Below the pieces are notes generated by a model that worked only from the letters and a program-made list of their open reading frames with translations, was not told the DNA's origin and did no database searches. The position numbers were made by a program, and so were the translations under genes. This document shows, piece by piece, positions 42,081 through 54,000 of a DNA stretch of 64,000 bases. The first letter of the stretch is position 1. The number at the start of each line of letters is the position of its first letter. Origin of the DNA: Penium margaritaceum (taxonomy: Eukaryota > Streptophyta > Zygnematophyceae > Desmidiales > Peniaceae); assembly GCA_023375785.1 (NCBI GenBank), contig SZWC01003621.1, positions 126,578 through 190,577 on the forward strand. Direction: 5' to 3'.

Positions 42081-44290
42081 GTGGGCCGGCTGCTTTTCTT
42101 GAGTTCAATGCGATGATCGATGTGTCATTGAGGTGGTAGGGTTCTTGGGAGTTTGTCGAGGAAGACGTTCGCAAACTCTTGGATGAGTGGTGCAATCTCT
42201 TTAGGTACCATCGCGAACTTTGTTGACGCCGATGCGGCTGATGAGGCTGATGAGGATGATGAGTCAGCTACTGCCACTTCTGCTTCTTCCATTGGCTTGA
42301 GGTGTATGAGCCATGCACGACCTCCTTGTTGCATGTAGTGCTTGGCCACGTTGAGCGATATCAGTTACACAAGTTGTCGCCTTTTGACGTCGTCCTCTGC
42401 TACTTTCACCTCTACTCCTTCAACTGTTGTCTTCCGTCCTATGCACAAAAATTGTCTCTTGGGGCCGTCAATTTCCACATAGACATCGCCACTGTTCCAG
42501 TCAACTTCTAGATTTTTTCAGTGTAAGAATCTCGTCCGAGAATGGTTTTGTGGTCACTCATTGGACGGTTACATCCCGTAGATCTGTTACGTTTTAGTCG
42601 TAGTCTTTCTTGGATTCTGCATGTTCGTAATATCCTGTTGACGATTTTTCCTTCAAACACCCCTGGTTCAATCTGCAAACCCAACTTGAGAACCATGTCA
42701 TTGCTTACAAAACTGTGAGAAGCTCCTCCATCCAATATTGTCGGTACTGTTCTACAACTCTTGCATCCTTGAGGCTCCACTTTTAGCACTGTCGTCGTTT
42801 GGTCGTCCTTGTATCCCTCGTCGAACTTTGCAATCTCAGAAACCCTCTGTGACGATGTAGGCCGTTTAGATGGGCAATTGTTTGGCGTAGATCGCTCCTC
42901 ATGAACAAGATTGCACCTTTCACTCATGCCATTCGCCGTTTTCTGACTCATTTTTCTGCGACTCCCCCCCCCCCCCTTTTGGCCTGCTGCTTGCTCTAGC
43001 AGTAACAAGCGATGTGCCCAACTTTTCCGCAGTTGAACCAAGATCGTGTGTTTCAGTGGTCGACGGCGTCCACATCCATTAGAGTCAAGGAGTCCCCTGA
43101 CTAGCTTTTCCCGTTTCCATGATAGTTGTTGCGAGGTCACCAATCGTAGGATTCTTGGATCCGAGCATTGAAGTCAACGCTGTCGATCCTTTCTGCTACT
43201 GCAATCATTCGTGGCAAGACATTTTGGATGCCAGAAAGGGCAATTGCTTGTCAGATATCCTGCTTGAGGTCCCTGTTGCCGTGAAAACAGAGTTTGTCTG
43301 GACAATTTCTGCACCATAGATGATCTTGCGGAATCTCCACGTATACTCTGCCATGCTGGACTGTTGACGGAGACGCTGGAGCTTGTACCGTGTGTCAGAA
43401 TTTTCACTTAGCCGTCCGAATTGTGCGAGCATTGCGTGCGAGAATTCATTCCTATCGGTTGGTGGCGTCAGCTCGTCTTGCCACTACGGGTTGACCTGCT
43501 CCAAGGATAGAATGCATGTGGTCAGCGATATGAGATGGGCACCATTGGCTGTTCATGATGCCCCGCCGGTCTCCTGTTGGCGTTGGATGGTTTTTAGATC
43601 TGACCACCAACTTAGCGCCGCGTCACGCAAGAGCGCAGTTGCGAGGTAAATCTGTTTTTGTTCATCGTTGACCCCAGCAGCGGTGAAGTACACCTTCAAA
43701 ATCTTCAGCTACATCCAAACCATCGGTCTTTTAGAGTTTGCATGATTGAATCTTTCTAGTGGGGCCGGAAAACTTTTGGGTTTGCTTGAGAGTTGGGAAA
43801 TTCTCTCAACGGGCACCGCTTCCCGTTTGCTTGCGTTGTGAAGGGCCTCCATCGCGATGTTGAGTTATTGGGGCAGATGGTTGTTAATCTCTTTAAGTGC
43901 GGGAATTCGATTCTTCAGTTCCTTGTTGATCCGTGCCTATTCTCCGGTGCCACCTGTCCTTCCTGTCGTCGTCATTGAGGCTGTTGGTAGGGGGGGCGGC
44001 TGGTTTACGACCGTTGGATTCGCGACCGGATTGGTTGTCAGAGCCAAAGGGGTTGTTCCAACTGTTGCATAGCCTGCCACGCCAGAGTTCATTGTTGCTT
44101 GAGGGTTCACGTGCATAGGCACATTTCGCTCCTCCATCGCTAAAGTCACCGTCAAAGACCTGCTATTGGTCTTCGGTTTTGCTCAATCTCCTTACGTTGC
44201 AGTCGCGAAGTGTGCGAAGTTTTGACGTACGAGATGCGCTGATGCCTTGGACAAGGTAGTTCTGCATGTCGGTAAAGTAGTTGAATACCT
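42081..44290 (-). pseudogene. gag-protease of gypsy F
   Basis: Minus strand. Gag core at 43432-43205: LRQQSSMAEYTWRFRKIIYG is the retrotransposon gag signature. Zinc knuckle at 43040-42999 has G-K-V-G-H-I-A but the first Cys is Trp and a stop follows, beside a run of C (42964 on) prone to length error. Protease in the open frame 43143-42508: ILDGGASHSFVSNDMVLKLG, catalytic Asp at 42730-42732, with D-G-G-A instead of D-S-G-A. The N-terminal gag extends to about 44250. Confidence 0.82.
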
Positions 44291-44305
44291 CTTCAGCACC
44301 GTTGC

Positions 44306-44317
44306 GCTCTGATACCA
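44306..44317 (-). other. Primer-binding site of gypsy F
   Basis: TGGTATCAGAGC on the minus strand, two bases from the LTR start at 44320. Confidence 0.9.
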
Positions 44318-44319
44318 AG

Positions 44320-44861
44320 TGTTATGCCTAACGGAGCGTAGATGGTGAAGTTGCAAGGCAGAATAACATGAAGATTTTGGAACACTTTAGTAATTTGTAA
44401 ATAGTGATAAGTGTACTTCGATGACAAGTTTTGAAATGATCAAACACAGATGCAGAAATGTTGAGTTACGAATTAGAAATAGTCGGGGTCCTTGTGCTGA
44501 TCCTAGAGCGATGCGTGCGGAGTCCCGTCGTGAGTGGTCAGATTCAAGAAGCTCCTCCGAGAAGTTGTGGGGCGTCGAGGATCGACGGTGAAGATGCAAG
44601 ATGCATCTTTACAAACCTAGATTCATCTTGGTGCATTGAGAAGTTGACCGAAAGTTTGTGAAACCTTTGTTCCATATACCGTGGAGTGGTCAAAGTTGTA
44701 TAAATGTTCAGGAAGATTTACTAGAGGCAAGCGCAGTTGGCCGGTTTTTCCTTGACTGTCGGAATGAATATTGACTTCCAGCGACGCGGCGGGCTGTTTT
44801 TGTAATATAAGAAATGCCCACTCGAAAAGATTAGGGTTTTGTGTACGTATGATACGTAACA
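44320..44861 (-). repeat. 5' LTR of gypsy F
   Basis: 542 bp, TGTTATGCC to CGTAACA on the plus strand. Confidence 0.85.
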
Positions 44862-47374
44862 TTCTGTTGTTTGCAACTCCAAAAGTATGTGGAAGACTCC
44901 ATTTGTGTCACCTCTTGAGATTATTGGGAGATACTTGGAAATGAATTGCAAAGTTAAGAGCGCTGCTGAAATTAAGTTTTTGGTTGGGGGTTTTTTATGG
45001 ATAGAATCTGTAAGGGCACAAATGCTTCGGTGCCCATCGTTTCGGTCATTATATCCGCGGTGTCCGTAGTCGAAAACAAACTGACGGCAGTGTCCAGAAT
45101 AAAAAACGGAAGGGCGAAACAGCCATAGTATCCATGATTGCGAAGGGCGGACCCTCCCATATCCACGAGCGGAATTTCATGTCTGCCATATCCAGGACTT
45201 AAAAAAAAATGAACGAGGTATCCAGCCTCGCTCGCCATGCTCAACCAGCAACATGCGTCGCTGATCAAGCATGGCGAGAAGGGTCATGTGAGTGTCGCTC
45301 GATCTCGAACCTCGCTCCATCGCGAGATCACGATCGAGCGATGACCCTTTCTCTCAATTTTTTTCGACACACAAACCCCCTATTACAATTTAGGGTTTTG
45401 TTTGTTTTGCGCGGACGGAGCCCACGCAAAACACAAAACCCTACATCAAAACACTGAGTTTGCGCATCGGAAAAAAAAATCGAAAAAAGGTCATCGCTCG
45501 ATCACGATTGAGCGAAAACGCCGATTTCGAAGGGATTTTCGTTTTTTTTGTGGCACACAAAAAACCTTAGGTGTGCAACACACACACATTCAAACCCAAC
45601 CCCAAATGTAATATGGGGTTGAGGGTTCTATTCTTGGTTCGAAATACTCAGGTGTCCATGGTTTCAGTTGATAGAACAGCGTTGTCTGTAGTCGAAAACG
45701 ACATGACAGGGGTGCTCATGTTTTTTAATGTGCGACAGAAAACGGAATTCGACTCTGCTCTCAAGTTCGGGTGTCACCTACTTTGAGAGAAAAATCGGTG
45801 ACTTCTGACACCGGCCTCACCGATGTCAGAACTCACCATGTTGCGAGTTTTGGAGTTCGCAACTACGAACTCCAAAACTCGCGACAGGGTGCGCCGCATC
45901 TCGCAACACCCNNNNNNNNNNNNNNNNNNNNNNNNNNNNNNNNNNNNNNNNNNNNNNNNNNNNNNNNNNNNNNNNNNNNNNNNNNNNNNNNNNNNNNNNN
46001 NNNNNNNNNNNNNNNNNNNNNNNNNNNNNNNNNNNNNNNNNNNNNNNNNNNNNNNNNNNNNNNNNNNNNNNNNNNNNNNNNNNNNNNNNNNNNNNNNNNN
46101 NNNNNNNNNNNNNNNNNNNNNNNNNNNNNNNNNNNNNNNNNNNNNNNNNNNNNNNNNNNNNNNNNNCCATATTCGACAAACCCCCTAGTTACACTAGAGG
46201 GTTTGGGATTCATTTTTTTACTTGCCCGGGCATCTGCCGGGCCCCGCTACCGCGAGGCCCGGTAGATTCCCTTTCTTCTATCACAGTGTGTGCCACATGT
46301 CACAGACCCCTTCAAACCCTCAAAAAATCCCTTACATGAAATGGGGGGTTTGTTAGGGTCATCACGAGCTCGAAGGGAGGTTTCGCCGCGAAACCCCTCC
46401 TGCGAGCTCGCGACGACGGGCGAAGTTCGACTTCACCCGTCGACATCGATGTCAAATATGTTAAAAAAATTAAGTACATATCATTTGTGCCCATTTTTGC
46501 TCGAAAGACAATAAACATGGGCATCGCTGTCATGTCGGTTTTGACTATGGACAGCGCTGCTACATCCACCGAAATGATGACCATATAACGACTCCGTCCT
46601 TTTCTTTTTGTGCGGGCATTTGCTGGGCCCCGCGGTATCGGGGCCCAGCAGGTTCCCTTTCAACGCATGGGGTGTCTCGGACCCCTCACGCAAACCCTAC
46701 GCAAATACCTCCCTCGGACAATCACAAACACCTTGAAAGTGGGGTTTGTGATTGTTCAAGGGACCTGATGGCGTCGTCAATCCGACGCTGAATTTCATGC
46801 AACGACGATATGGTGTTCGCCCGCATTTTCTATATCTTTTCTTCGACCTGTGGATGTATCAGTGTTAGAGTTGAAACTCCCTACACATGGCGTTGTTAAA
46901 GATCGGTCACTGGATATGGGAGGCTTATTCGCGAAATCGCTGGGTATATGGTCACACCCCCCAACACGGGAAGACGGCGCTGTCCATAGTAAAAAACAAC
47001 ATGACAGCGGTGCCCATGTTTTTTGTTGTGTGAGCCAAAATGGAAAAAAAAAAATGACAACTGTACCCACGTTGTAGCGTACAGACCGTTTTTATGCTTA
47101 AGAGTGGCCGTTTAATTTTCATCAGGTACTTTGGGTACTCGAGGCTCAAGTTTCAAGGAGCCAAAAGCCCAGAAAAACATGATGGGATAGAGTCTTGTTT
47201 GACTTTAGCCTCGGAAATGATCCTTGGTTGGATTCGAGGCGAAAGGAGTGCCGCGGTGGAAAATGCATTACCTCACTCCTCCTCCACTCCTAGAATTACG
47301 CTAGGGTCCTGTTTCNCCCATGTTTTTTGTTGTGTGAGCCAAAATGGAAAAAAAAATGACAACTGTACCCACGT
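44862..47374. repeat. Hairpin-rich repeat region with a 255-base gap
   Basis: No gene recognised. The region contains a 17-bp perfect hairpin (45843-45882), the CAAACCCCC hairpin (46177-46205), a 12-bp perfect GGGCCC hairpin (46621-46650), and four diverged copies of an ~80-bp cassette in both orientations (45029-45110, 45651-45745, 46500-46590 reverse, 46974-47047). Bases 45912-46166 are unknown (n). Parts recur at 55150-56012, so element G inserted within this repeat landscape. The class is undetermined. Confidence 0.6.
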
Positions 47375-47617
47375 TGTAGCGTACAGACCGTTTTTATGCT
47401 TAAGAGTGGCCGTTTAATTTTCATCAGGTACTTTGGGTACTCGAGGCTCAAGTTTCAAGGAGCCAAAAGCCCAGAAAAACATGATGGGATAGAGTCTTGT
47501 TTGACTTTAGCCTCGGAAATGATCCTTGGTTGGATTCGAGGCGAAAGGAGTGCCGCGGTGGAAAATGCATTACCTCACTCCTCCTCCACTCCTAGAATTA
47601 CGCTAGGGTCCTGTTTC
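47013..47617. repeat. Assembly duplication around n at 47316
   Basis: 47013-47315 and 47317-47617 agree except for the length of an A run. They contain the start of the 5' LTR of G, so the copy at 47073-47315 is probably not a second LTR but an unmerged contig overlap. Confidence 0.8.
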
Positions 47618-47820
47618 CAGCATGGCAATGCCACGTGGAAGAAGTAGGTTTAGGTTGCATGTTTACAAATATGCCCTATGACGACTACGTTCAATTGTGG
47701 AGCGGTTCATCTATGCCAAAATGGCTGAGGCGACCATTCGCTCCCTCTCCTGAGACGACTATTCTGAGGGCCTACATTTTGGTTCAGTAGTTAATCGCAA
47801 AACAGACCACGTCTGTTACA
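47375..47820 (+). repeat. 5' LTR of G
   Basis: Starts TGTAGCGTACAGACC, ends ACGTCTGTTACA. The first 243 bp are also present upstream of the n at 47316 as an overlap artefact. Confidence 0.85.
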
Positions 47821-47821
47821 T

Positions 47822-47833
47822 TGACATCAGAGT
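47822..47833 (+). other. Possible primer-binding site of G
   Basis: TGACATCAGAGT, one base after the LTR, three mismatches to the site used by the other elements. Position is right, sequence is degraded. Confidence 0.4.
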
Positions 47834-48189
47834 CGGAGCTTCCACGAGAGGAAAAAAAAGGTGAGTGTTGAACACACTCGGATGTTGGATCTTTACATCG
47901 ACGGAAAACATGACCCGAATGCGTAAAATGCAGGAATGTTTGGACCGTTCTTCCGAATGACGCTCGATTGACGGAGCAAGCGGGTGCTCTCAGCCTCGAG
48001 AGCGAACTCGTGGGAGAGCTCAACGAGCCCCCATGTCCCAAAAAACAAGAAAGAATGAGGTGGAGGGAGTCACCAAATGCCGCCCGACCGGCTACGTTGG
48101 ACCGAGCTTGTAAAGAGCTCGTTGAGCCGAGAGCCAGGCCGAGACGGGAGGTGGAAAAGAGTCTCTCCCCCACTGCACCGCCCCCACGT
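47834..48189. other. Leader of G, no gene
   Basis: About 350 bp between the 5' LTR and the minisatellite. No domain recognised; the open frame on the minus strand (48173-47784) has no recognisable content. Confidence 0.5.
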
Positions 48190-49150
48190 TAGAATGCCTA
48201 TGCGGAGAGGAGAGGGGCGCACCCCCTGCTCCGCCCCGCCATACTTGGCGCCGACAGCGCGGAGGGGGAAGGAGAGGGCCAGCCCCCCCCTCTCCCCCTC
48301 GTCCGTGGTGCCAAAAGCACCGAGGGGGAGGAGAGGAGAAGGCCTTCTCTTCCCCTCGTCCAGGGCGCCGACAGTACCGAGGGGGAGGAGAGGGACGACT
48401 TCCCCCCTCTCCCCCTCGTCCATGGTGCCAACTGCGCCAAGGGGGAGGAGAGGGGCAAACCCCCCTCTCCCCTTCATTCATTGCACCAACAGCGCCAATA
48501 GGGAGGAGAGGGATGACTTCCCCCCTCTCCCCCTCATCCATGGTGCCGACGGCACTGAGGGGGAGGAGAGGGGCAAGCTCCCCCCCTCTCCCCCTTGTCC
48601 ATTACGCCAACGGCGCCGAGGGGGAGGAGAGGGTTGAGCCTCTCCCTCCCTCTCCCCCTCGTCCATTGTGCCAACGGTGCCAAGGGGGAGGAGAGGGTTG
48701 AGCCTCTCCCTCCCTCTCCCCCTCTTCCACGGCGCCGACGGCGCCAAGGGGGAGGAGAGGGGCGAGTCCCCCATCCCTCTTGCACACGGCCACAACGCTG
48801 ACGGTGCATAGATTCCAAGGGGGAGGAGAGAGGGTGATCCCTCTCCCTTTCCCTCTAACATGGGCCGACGGCCCAAGGGGGAGGATAGGGGGCGATCTCC
48901 CCTCTCTCCCCTTGGGAAGAGGGAGGAGAGGAGACAACCGCCCCTCTCCACCCTCCCTTCCGCTTTCAAGTGGGGTGACGGCCCAAGGGGAGGGGGGGAG
49001 AGGGGAGGCGTCCCTCTCTTAATCCCACCCCTCGTGATCCTGACAGCCCAAGGGGGAGGCGACGGGACGGACTCCTCAGTCCTCCCCTCACATAGGCCGA
49101 TGGCCCAAGAAGGAAGGAGGACAGGAAGCTTCCTCCTTCCTCCCTCTGCG
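48190..49150 (+). repeat. GC-rich minisatellite, period about 60 bp, in G
   Basis: About fourteen diverged units of 59-63 bp, later ones longer. Each has a purine half (AGGGGGAGGAGAGGG) and a pyrimidine half (CCCTCTCCCCCT) separated by a few bases, joined by a GTCCATGGTGCC-like spacer. Every unit can therefore fold on itself. The triplet-compatible period opens frames in several phases on both strands (for example 48077-48637 plus and 48969-48478 minus); I regard these as by-products. Confidence 0.85.
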
Positions 49151-50249
49151 GCGGAGGGAATGGCCGCAAGCGCAAACGTTGTAAGCGCAAATGCGATTAC
49201 AAACCGCGTTGTTACTGCAAATACTTAAGTGGAAAGCATGCGCGAGGGGCGCAGCTGGTAACGAGTACGAAGTAGATGTCAGAGGTGGGGGGTTTGTATC
49301 GTACGGATCCTTCTGAAGTTTTTGCCTGAAATACCTTATGTTTTGGACCCGGTCGGTTCCACATGAAACGAAGGACGGTTCCTTCACTTGGCGTCTGTTT
49401 TGCACGCTGAAAAAAAACTATTTCAAGCCCAGACCGAGCTCCAAATTTAGGTTTAATAGAAATAAAATTCTCCATAAGGTTGAAAATCTCTAAGTGCGAC
49501 CAACACTAGAGACAAGGAAGATTTCCTCGGTTGGACCCGGGGTCTGGCCTTGTTGGCAGTGGCTTCACCACTATAAAAAGTGGCATGGAGCTCATCCTAG
49601 GCTGTGAAATACATTGAGAAGTTTCTCAATCATTTTTCTTCAATATTTCTATTTTCTTGGAAAAAAGGGAAGACCGACAGTTTTCCTAACACACCAGCGT
49701 GTGACGCTTGGAAGATTCCAAGCATAACACGAAAACGGCACTTGATGTGCCATATATTTGTTCATTTTTAATTGATCCTCAAGTTGAGGAATTCTATGCT
49801 AACCGTTCACAAAAACGTTCGAAACGGTGAAAACATTTGTGGTCGAACCTGAGTGTGTGGTCAAGTTGACGCAAAAATCTAAAAGCTCTGGCTGATTTTT
49901 TTTCTTCGAAAATCAGTAGTTCTGGTTTTCTTTTTCTTTTCCGTTCCGAAGCACAAAAGGAGTAAAATTGACAGTTTTCCATGTCCTGAACGGAACTCAC
50001 TCGGAAAAGTTTCATGCGATGAGTTAAGCACCGGCAATGCCAATTTTTCTGAGTTAACCTCAGAGTTTGGGGTGTTGCGTGAGAAAACACGGAAGGGGTG
50101 ATCATCGAGAGCCACGCATGGCTCAACACGGGTCGTACATGCGCCAAACAGTTTTGTTTGCGCAAAAGAGCCACTACGGCACCGGGGTGCAAAACCACAA
50201 CGGTGATGTACATTGAGACAAGTTCTCGATCTTTTTTATGTTAAAAAGA
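49151..50249. other. Interior of G, no gene recognised
   Basis: About 1.1 kb after the minisatellite. A 139-residue frame on the minus strand (50213-49794), Lys/Arg-rich, has no known motif. Confidence 0.5.
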
Positions 50250-51022
50250 AAGCACTGTATGTGCTGTGACAACTCGATAACTCACCTACTTGTCGCATCA
50301 ATGCAAAATTTGCGGACAACACAAAACGAGTGTCGATTGCACGGTTACACGGGCGTCGACCACATCATCGACGTAAGTGCCGATTGCACTACGGGCAAAA
50401 GCACAAGTGCTGGTTGCAGAAATTTTCTTGGTGTCGAACACACCAGTGAAAAGGTTATAGTTGCACTTTAATCGCAGATGCCAAAAGCATCCGTGATGCT
50501 AGTGCCAAGCGCACTGCTCATGGTGTGCAGAGGTATGACCAAAACAAATACAGATTGTGTATCCACGCGGGTGTAAATTTCACCAAGAATGTGGATAAGT
50601 CGTTTGTGAATGGATTTTGACAAAACAAGAGCATTAGTGTCGATCGCACTCAAAACACAAATACAATGGTGGAAGTCCACACATGATGGTCGATTGGCAA
50701 GTGCTGGTTGCACTTGGAATATGACCAACATGGGAAAAACAATTGTAGTATTCACGCAAGTGCGGGACGCACAATTCCCATGAGCGTTGAATGTATGACC
50801 AACAAGTGCGGCGGTAAAACCGCGTGCCGATGTACCGTTGTCATAAACACCGATTGCACAAGTGCCGAATGCGCCGTTGTCTAAACGTCGATTGCACGAT
50901 TGACAAGAGGTGCGGGTTGCACCTTTTTCATGGATGCCGAATGCACCACTAATATGAGTGCCAAACGCACTATGGCCATGAGTTTTGGTTGGACTAGCTA
51001 TGCTAGTGTTGATGGTACAACA
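50250..51022. repeat. Array of short inverted repeats (mini-hairpins) in G
   Basis: At least twelve perfect or wobble hairpins, most of them 15 nt with a 5-bp stem and a 5-nt loop, consensus AGTGC-CGATT-GCACT. Clear copies: 50251-50265, 50376-50390, 50430-50444, 50477-50491, 50501-50515, 50636-50650, 50700-50714, 50909-50923 and 50957-50971; further stems at 50811-50823, 50993-51007 and 51007-51022. Stems vary with the partner bases changing to match (GATGC/GCATC, GGTGC/GCACC, GGTGT/ACACC). The word TATGACCAA recurs near 50533, 50720 and 50795. Open frames here (51025-50468 minus) look secondary. Confidence 0.7.
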
Positions 51023-54000
51023 CATGTTATAAGATGGCGATTACAACGATCACATGGGTACCGATAGCAACCCGTTGTATCAACTAGCAAGAACTAGCCA
51101 TCTCGTTACCTCGTCAAGCTAGCTTGCGATAGACTACCAAATAAAATAATACGATTTACGCACGGGGTGGTTCTATGGGCAAGTGCATCAAGTGCGTTAT
51201 TCGAAGCACCAAAAACACGTCGTCTGACGTTTACAAGGCATCTTGATGAAGTTGATGATGGTCATACTGTCGAATTCCTCACATAGCTAATCAATAGGCA
51301 TGTCTGAAAACAATCACGGACGGCTATGGTGATCAGATTTATGCCCGACCGGCGTAACAAACACATGGCGATCTCGATCATCGCCGATAGTGACGACCAT
51401 TGGAAGTTAAATTCACCCTGCCGGTACCAGTATGGGGAGGTACTTTCGTGAGAAGTACGGACCAGTTTTTTTACGGATAAATCACATGTGACGAGGATGG
51501 TTTCCTCAAAATTGAACCATGCCAAATGTGGAAGAACTCCTCCATGTCAATAGATGGAACTTGCTACAAAATCCCAGGCGGTTGAGCACCAATTCTAAGA
51601 TATGCATGGCTTGCATGACTGCAAGGGGTATGCGCGCATGACCAAGTACCAGAGGCAACCCACTTTTCAATGAATCATGGTATGAGATTCATGACATTGA
51701 ACTTCAACCACGTGAATTTTGGTACACGGCATGCATGGAATACGTACACGACATGCACAAAACCTTATCTAATAACTGTTGGTGCGTCGATCACAACATC
51801 CAGTCATGGATAAGTTGGACGGACGAATGATCACAACGGTTTTGTGACAGTTGAATAGGTTAACGATATCAGCTGATGTCTCGGATAAAATGGCAACACC
51901 ACTTCACTAAACAAGTAGTTTAGTAGATGCAGGACGTGTGCTACAACAGTCGCACGTCCCATGGTGCTACAATGTTCAAAGACAAATGCGATCGTTTCAT
52001 GACTTAGCCTGTGTCATGAATATGTCACGAGATGTTAGACAGAACTGGTGTGTTAGCACGTCGGCTTCAATCCTCGAGGATTGACATCGCGCCGCCTATA
52101 AATAGTGTGTACTGGATGCATCTGTACATTTTGGAGGTTTTGTGCATCATCAGTCATAGCCGATGGAAACATCGGTTTGTGATTGAACACGTCAAGGATG
52201 ATACGCTTGAATAAATTCTTTGTGGCCAAAGCATTGACACCCTCTCACTCGATGAGTGGTAGATACAAGTCGGGGTACCCGACCAGTACCGACGATAAAA
52301 AGGTAAATGAGTGTACTGACAACCCTGTTCAAAAGACAAGGATACTCGTGAGTGGGGGTTGTAAATGTGCCACAGAGGGATAGAGACTCTTCTATGGGTC
52401 CTGTACGGTTTAAGACGCCGTAGTGTGGTGATCAAAGACTGCAAGAGTCACTCTCTGACGTATGACAATATCGACTAAATGTCAAAAGTGAACAAATTTG
52501 AAGGCGACACCTTCAGTCTATCATCACTCGGCGAGTGAACATGTCACGGACATTGATAGACAAAAGTACGTGAACCGATGTTGAGGACATGAATTCATCC
52601 ACAATTCGGTGAAAATCCATCTCAGAGAAGATGAACGACACTCATTTTCTACTAATGGTGCTCTAGAGAACTATGACGTTCTCATATATTTCTACAAACA
52701 ACTACAACATAGTTGAGATCACGTCAAGGTCTAGGTTTTGTGCTCAAAGTTGATGACCGTGGAGACGATCTATAAGCCGATAGCCTTAATCTAACAGTGC
52801 ATTAGCACCTACATCTTGGTGGTCCGACCGACAACATAACGAGTCATAATCAACATTGAGGCAAAATAATGACCAATGTGTCGTAACTAAATGTTGATAC
52901 GCAGACTTTTCAAGATAAACCTTGATAAACGATATTCCTCATCAGATTCTTTTGATGTTTGGAGAGACGTCGTAAAGCTGAGGGCATCGTGACGTGGTAC
53001 ACTAGTCGTATACGTCACGCTCTTCAAACATAATGTGGATAGATTATGATCATACCAAAGGCATGGTGTAACCCCACCTATCGAATCTTTCATAACAAAA
53101 CCAATCTCCGAGAGAGAGATCAGAATGACTACAGTGTAGTCGAATCATGCTTCACTGACCCGAAAGGTCATGGTGAAGTGACTCAAGCCCCTTGGTTTTG
53201 GGGGTGATTTCATTGATGTACATTGCCTAATGGATGTATAATACGTTTGGGATGTCGCTGCAATGATGTAAAGGATTGTGTTGGTTTGTCAGATGTCTTT
53301 GATGGGGGCGATACCCTCTACAAGTGGCTCGGATGCGGCATATGAAAACTATTCGATGAGTTGAAGTACCGAATGTACACAATGTAAGGCATTGAAGCAA
53401 CACGGATTGTTGCAACTTGGCAAGCATAGTCCATTGACGGGTGCTCAAATGCAACCCTTGGACGCGATTGCATAATCGTAAAAGATGTACAAACTCGTTG
53501 TTCCAGGATCATTGGATGCATTTCAGAAGTCTTCTATCACAATCACACGGTTTTTACACCCAAATGGTGTTCTTCCAACTTGTACCACAATGATTTTGAT
53601 CGTGGTACACCCATTTTCTGAACACAATACGATGAATACTTTGTTTGTGGATAGAATCGTTGAGATCGACAATCTCAGCTAACCTAGTTCAAAAGTAGCA
53701 CGCTTTTCGCAGGGACGTGAGCGGCAGCCTACGGTACCCATTTCAGACAGAAAGGAGGGGATGGTGGTTGAGACCAAGATCATCTAGGTTGGAGCATTAC
53801 TGTGCCAAGTGATAGAATTTGATGGTTATTGCGCATGCCAGACGACCGATGCTGCCTCCTTCAAAGATGAGTGTAATCTTTGAAAAGAAAAACACATGTG
53901 TTCAATAACCCTGCCTTAGGGCCTTGGTGCCTCCCAACCCTAAGATAAAGCTAGCATGCGAGTTGCATGGGCTTAGTGGAGTTGGTTGAGCTCATCCAAC

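Larger units (their letters stand above)
38581..44861 (-). mobile_element. Ty3/gypsy chromovirus F, near complete, dead
   Basis: Minus-strand element with 3' LTR (38581-39106, left end eroded), polypurine tract, chromodomain and integrase (39121-40760, containing an assembly duplication), RNase H, RT, protease, zinc knuckle, gag, primer-binding site (44306-44317) and 5' LTR (44320-44861). The domain order gag-PR-RT-RH-IN-chromodomain is that of chromoviruses. It is the best reference in this window for the A/B/C/I family. Confidence 0.92.

Noticed and set aside
45771-46265. Frames of 116-164 residues over the gap
   Set aside because: They consist mostly of unknown bases.
47073-47315. A third LTR of element G upstream of the 5' LTR
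   Set aside because: It is the same sequence as after the n at 47316 and ends exactly at the n; an unmerged contig overlap is simpler.
48077-48637. 186-residue open frame through the GC-rich block, and long frames on the opposite strand
   Set aside because: The ~60-bp repeat period is compatible with open frames in several phases on both strands; composition is Pro/Arg/Ser low complexity with no domain.
50250-51022. CRISPR array
   Set aside because: Units are irregularly spaced, diverged and very short, there is no leader or cas gene, and the DNA is eukaryotic.
50468-51025. 185-residue minus-strand frame across the mini-hairpins
   Set aside because: Coincides with the hairpin array; Cys/Thr/Gly-rich without motif, and the repeated 15-nt unit (a multiple of three) tends to keep frames open.
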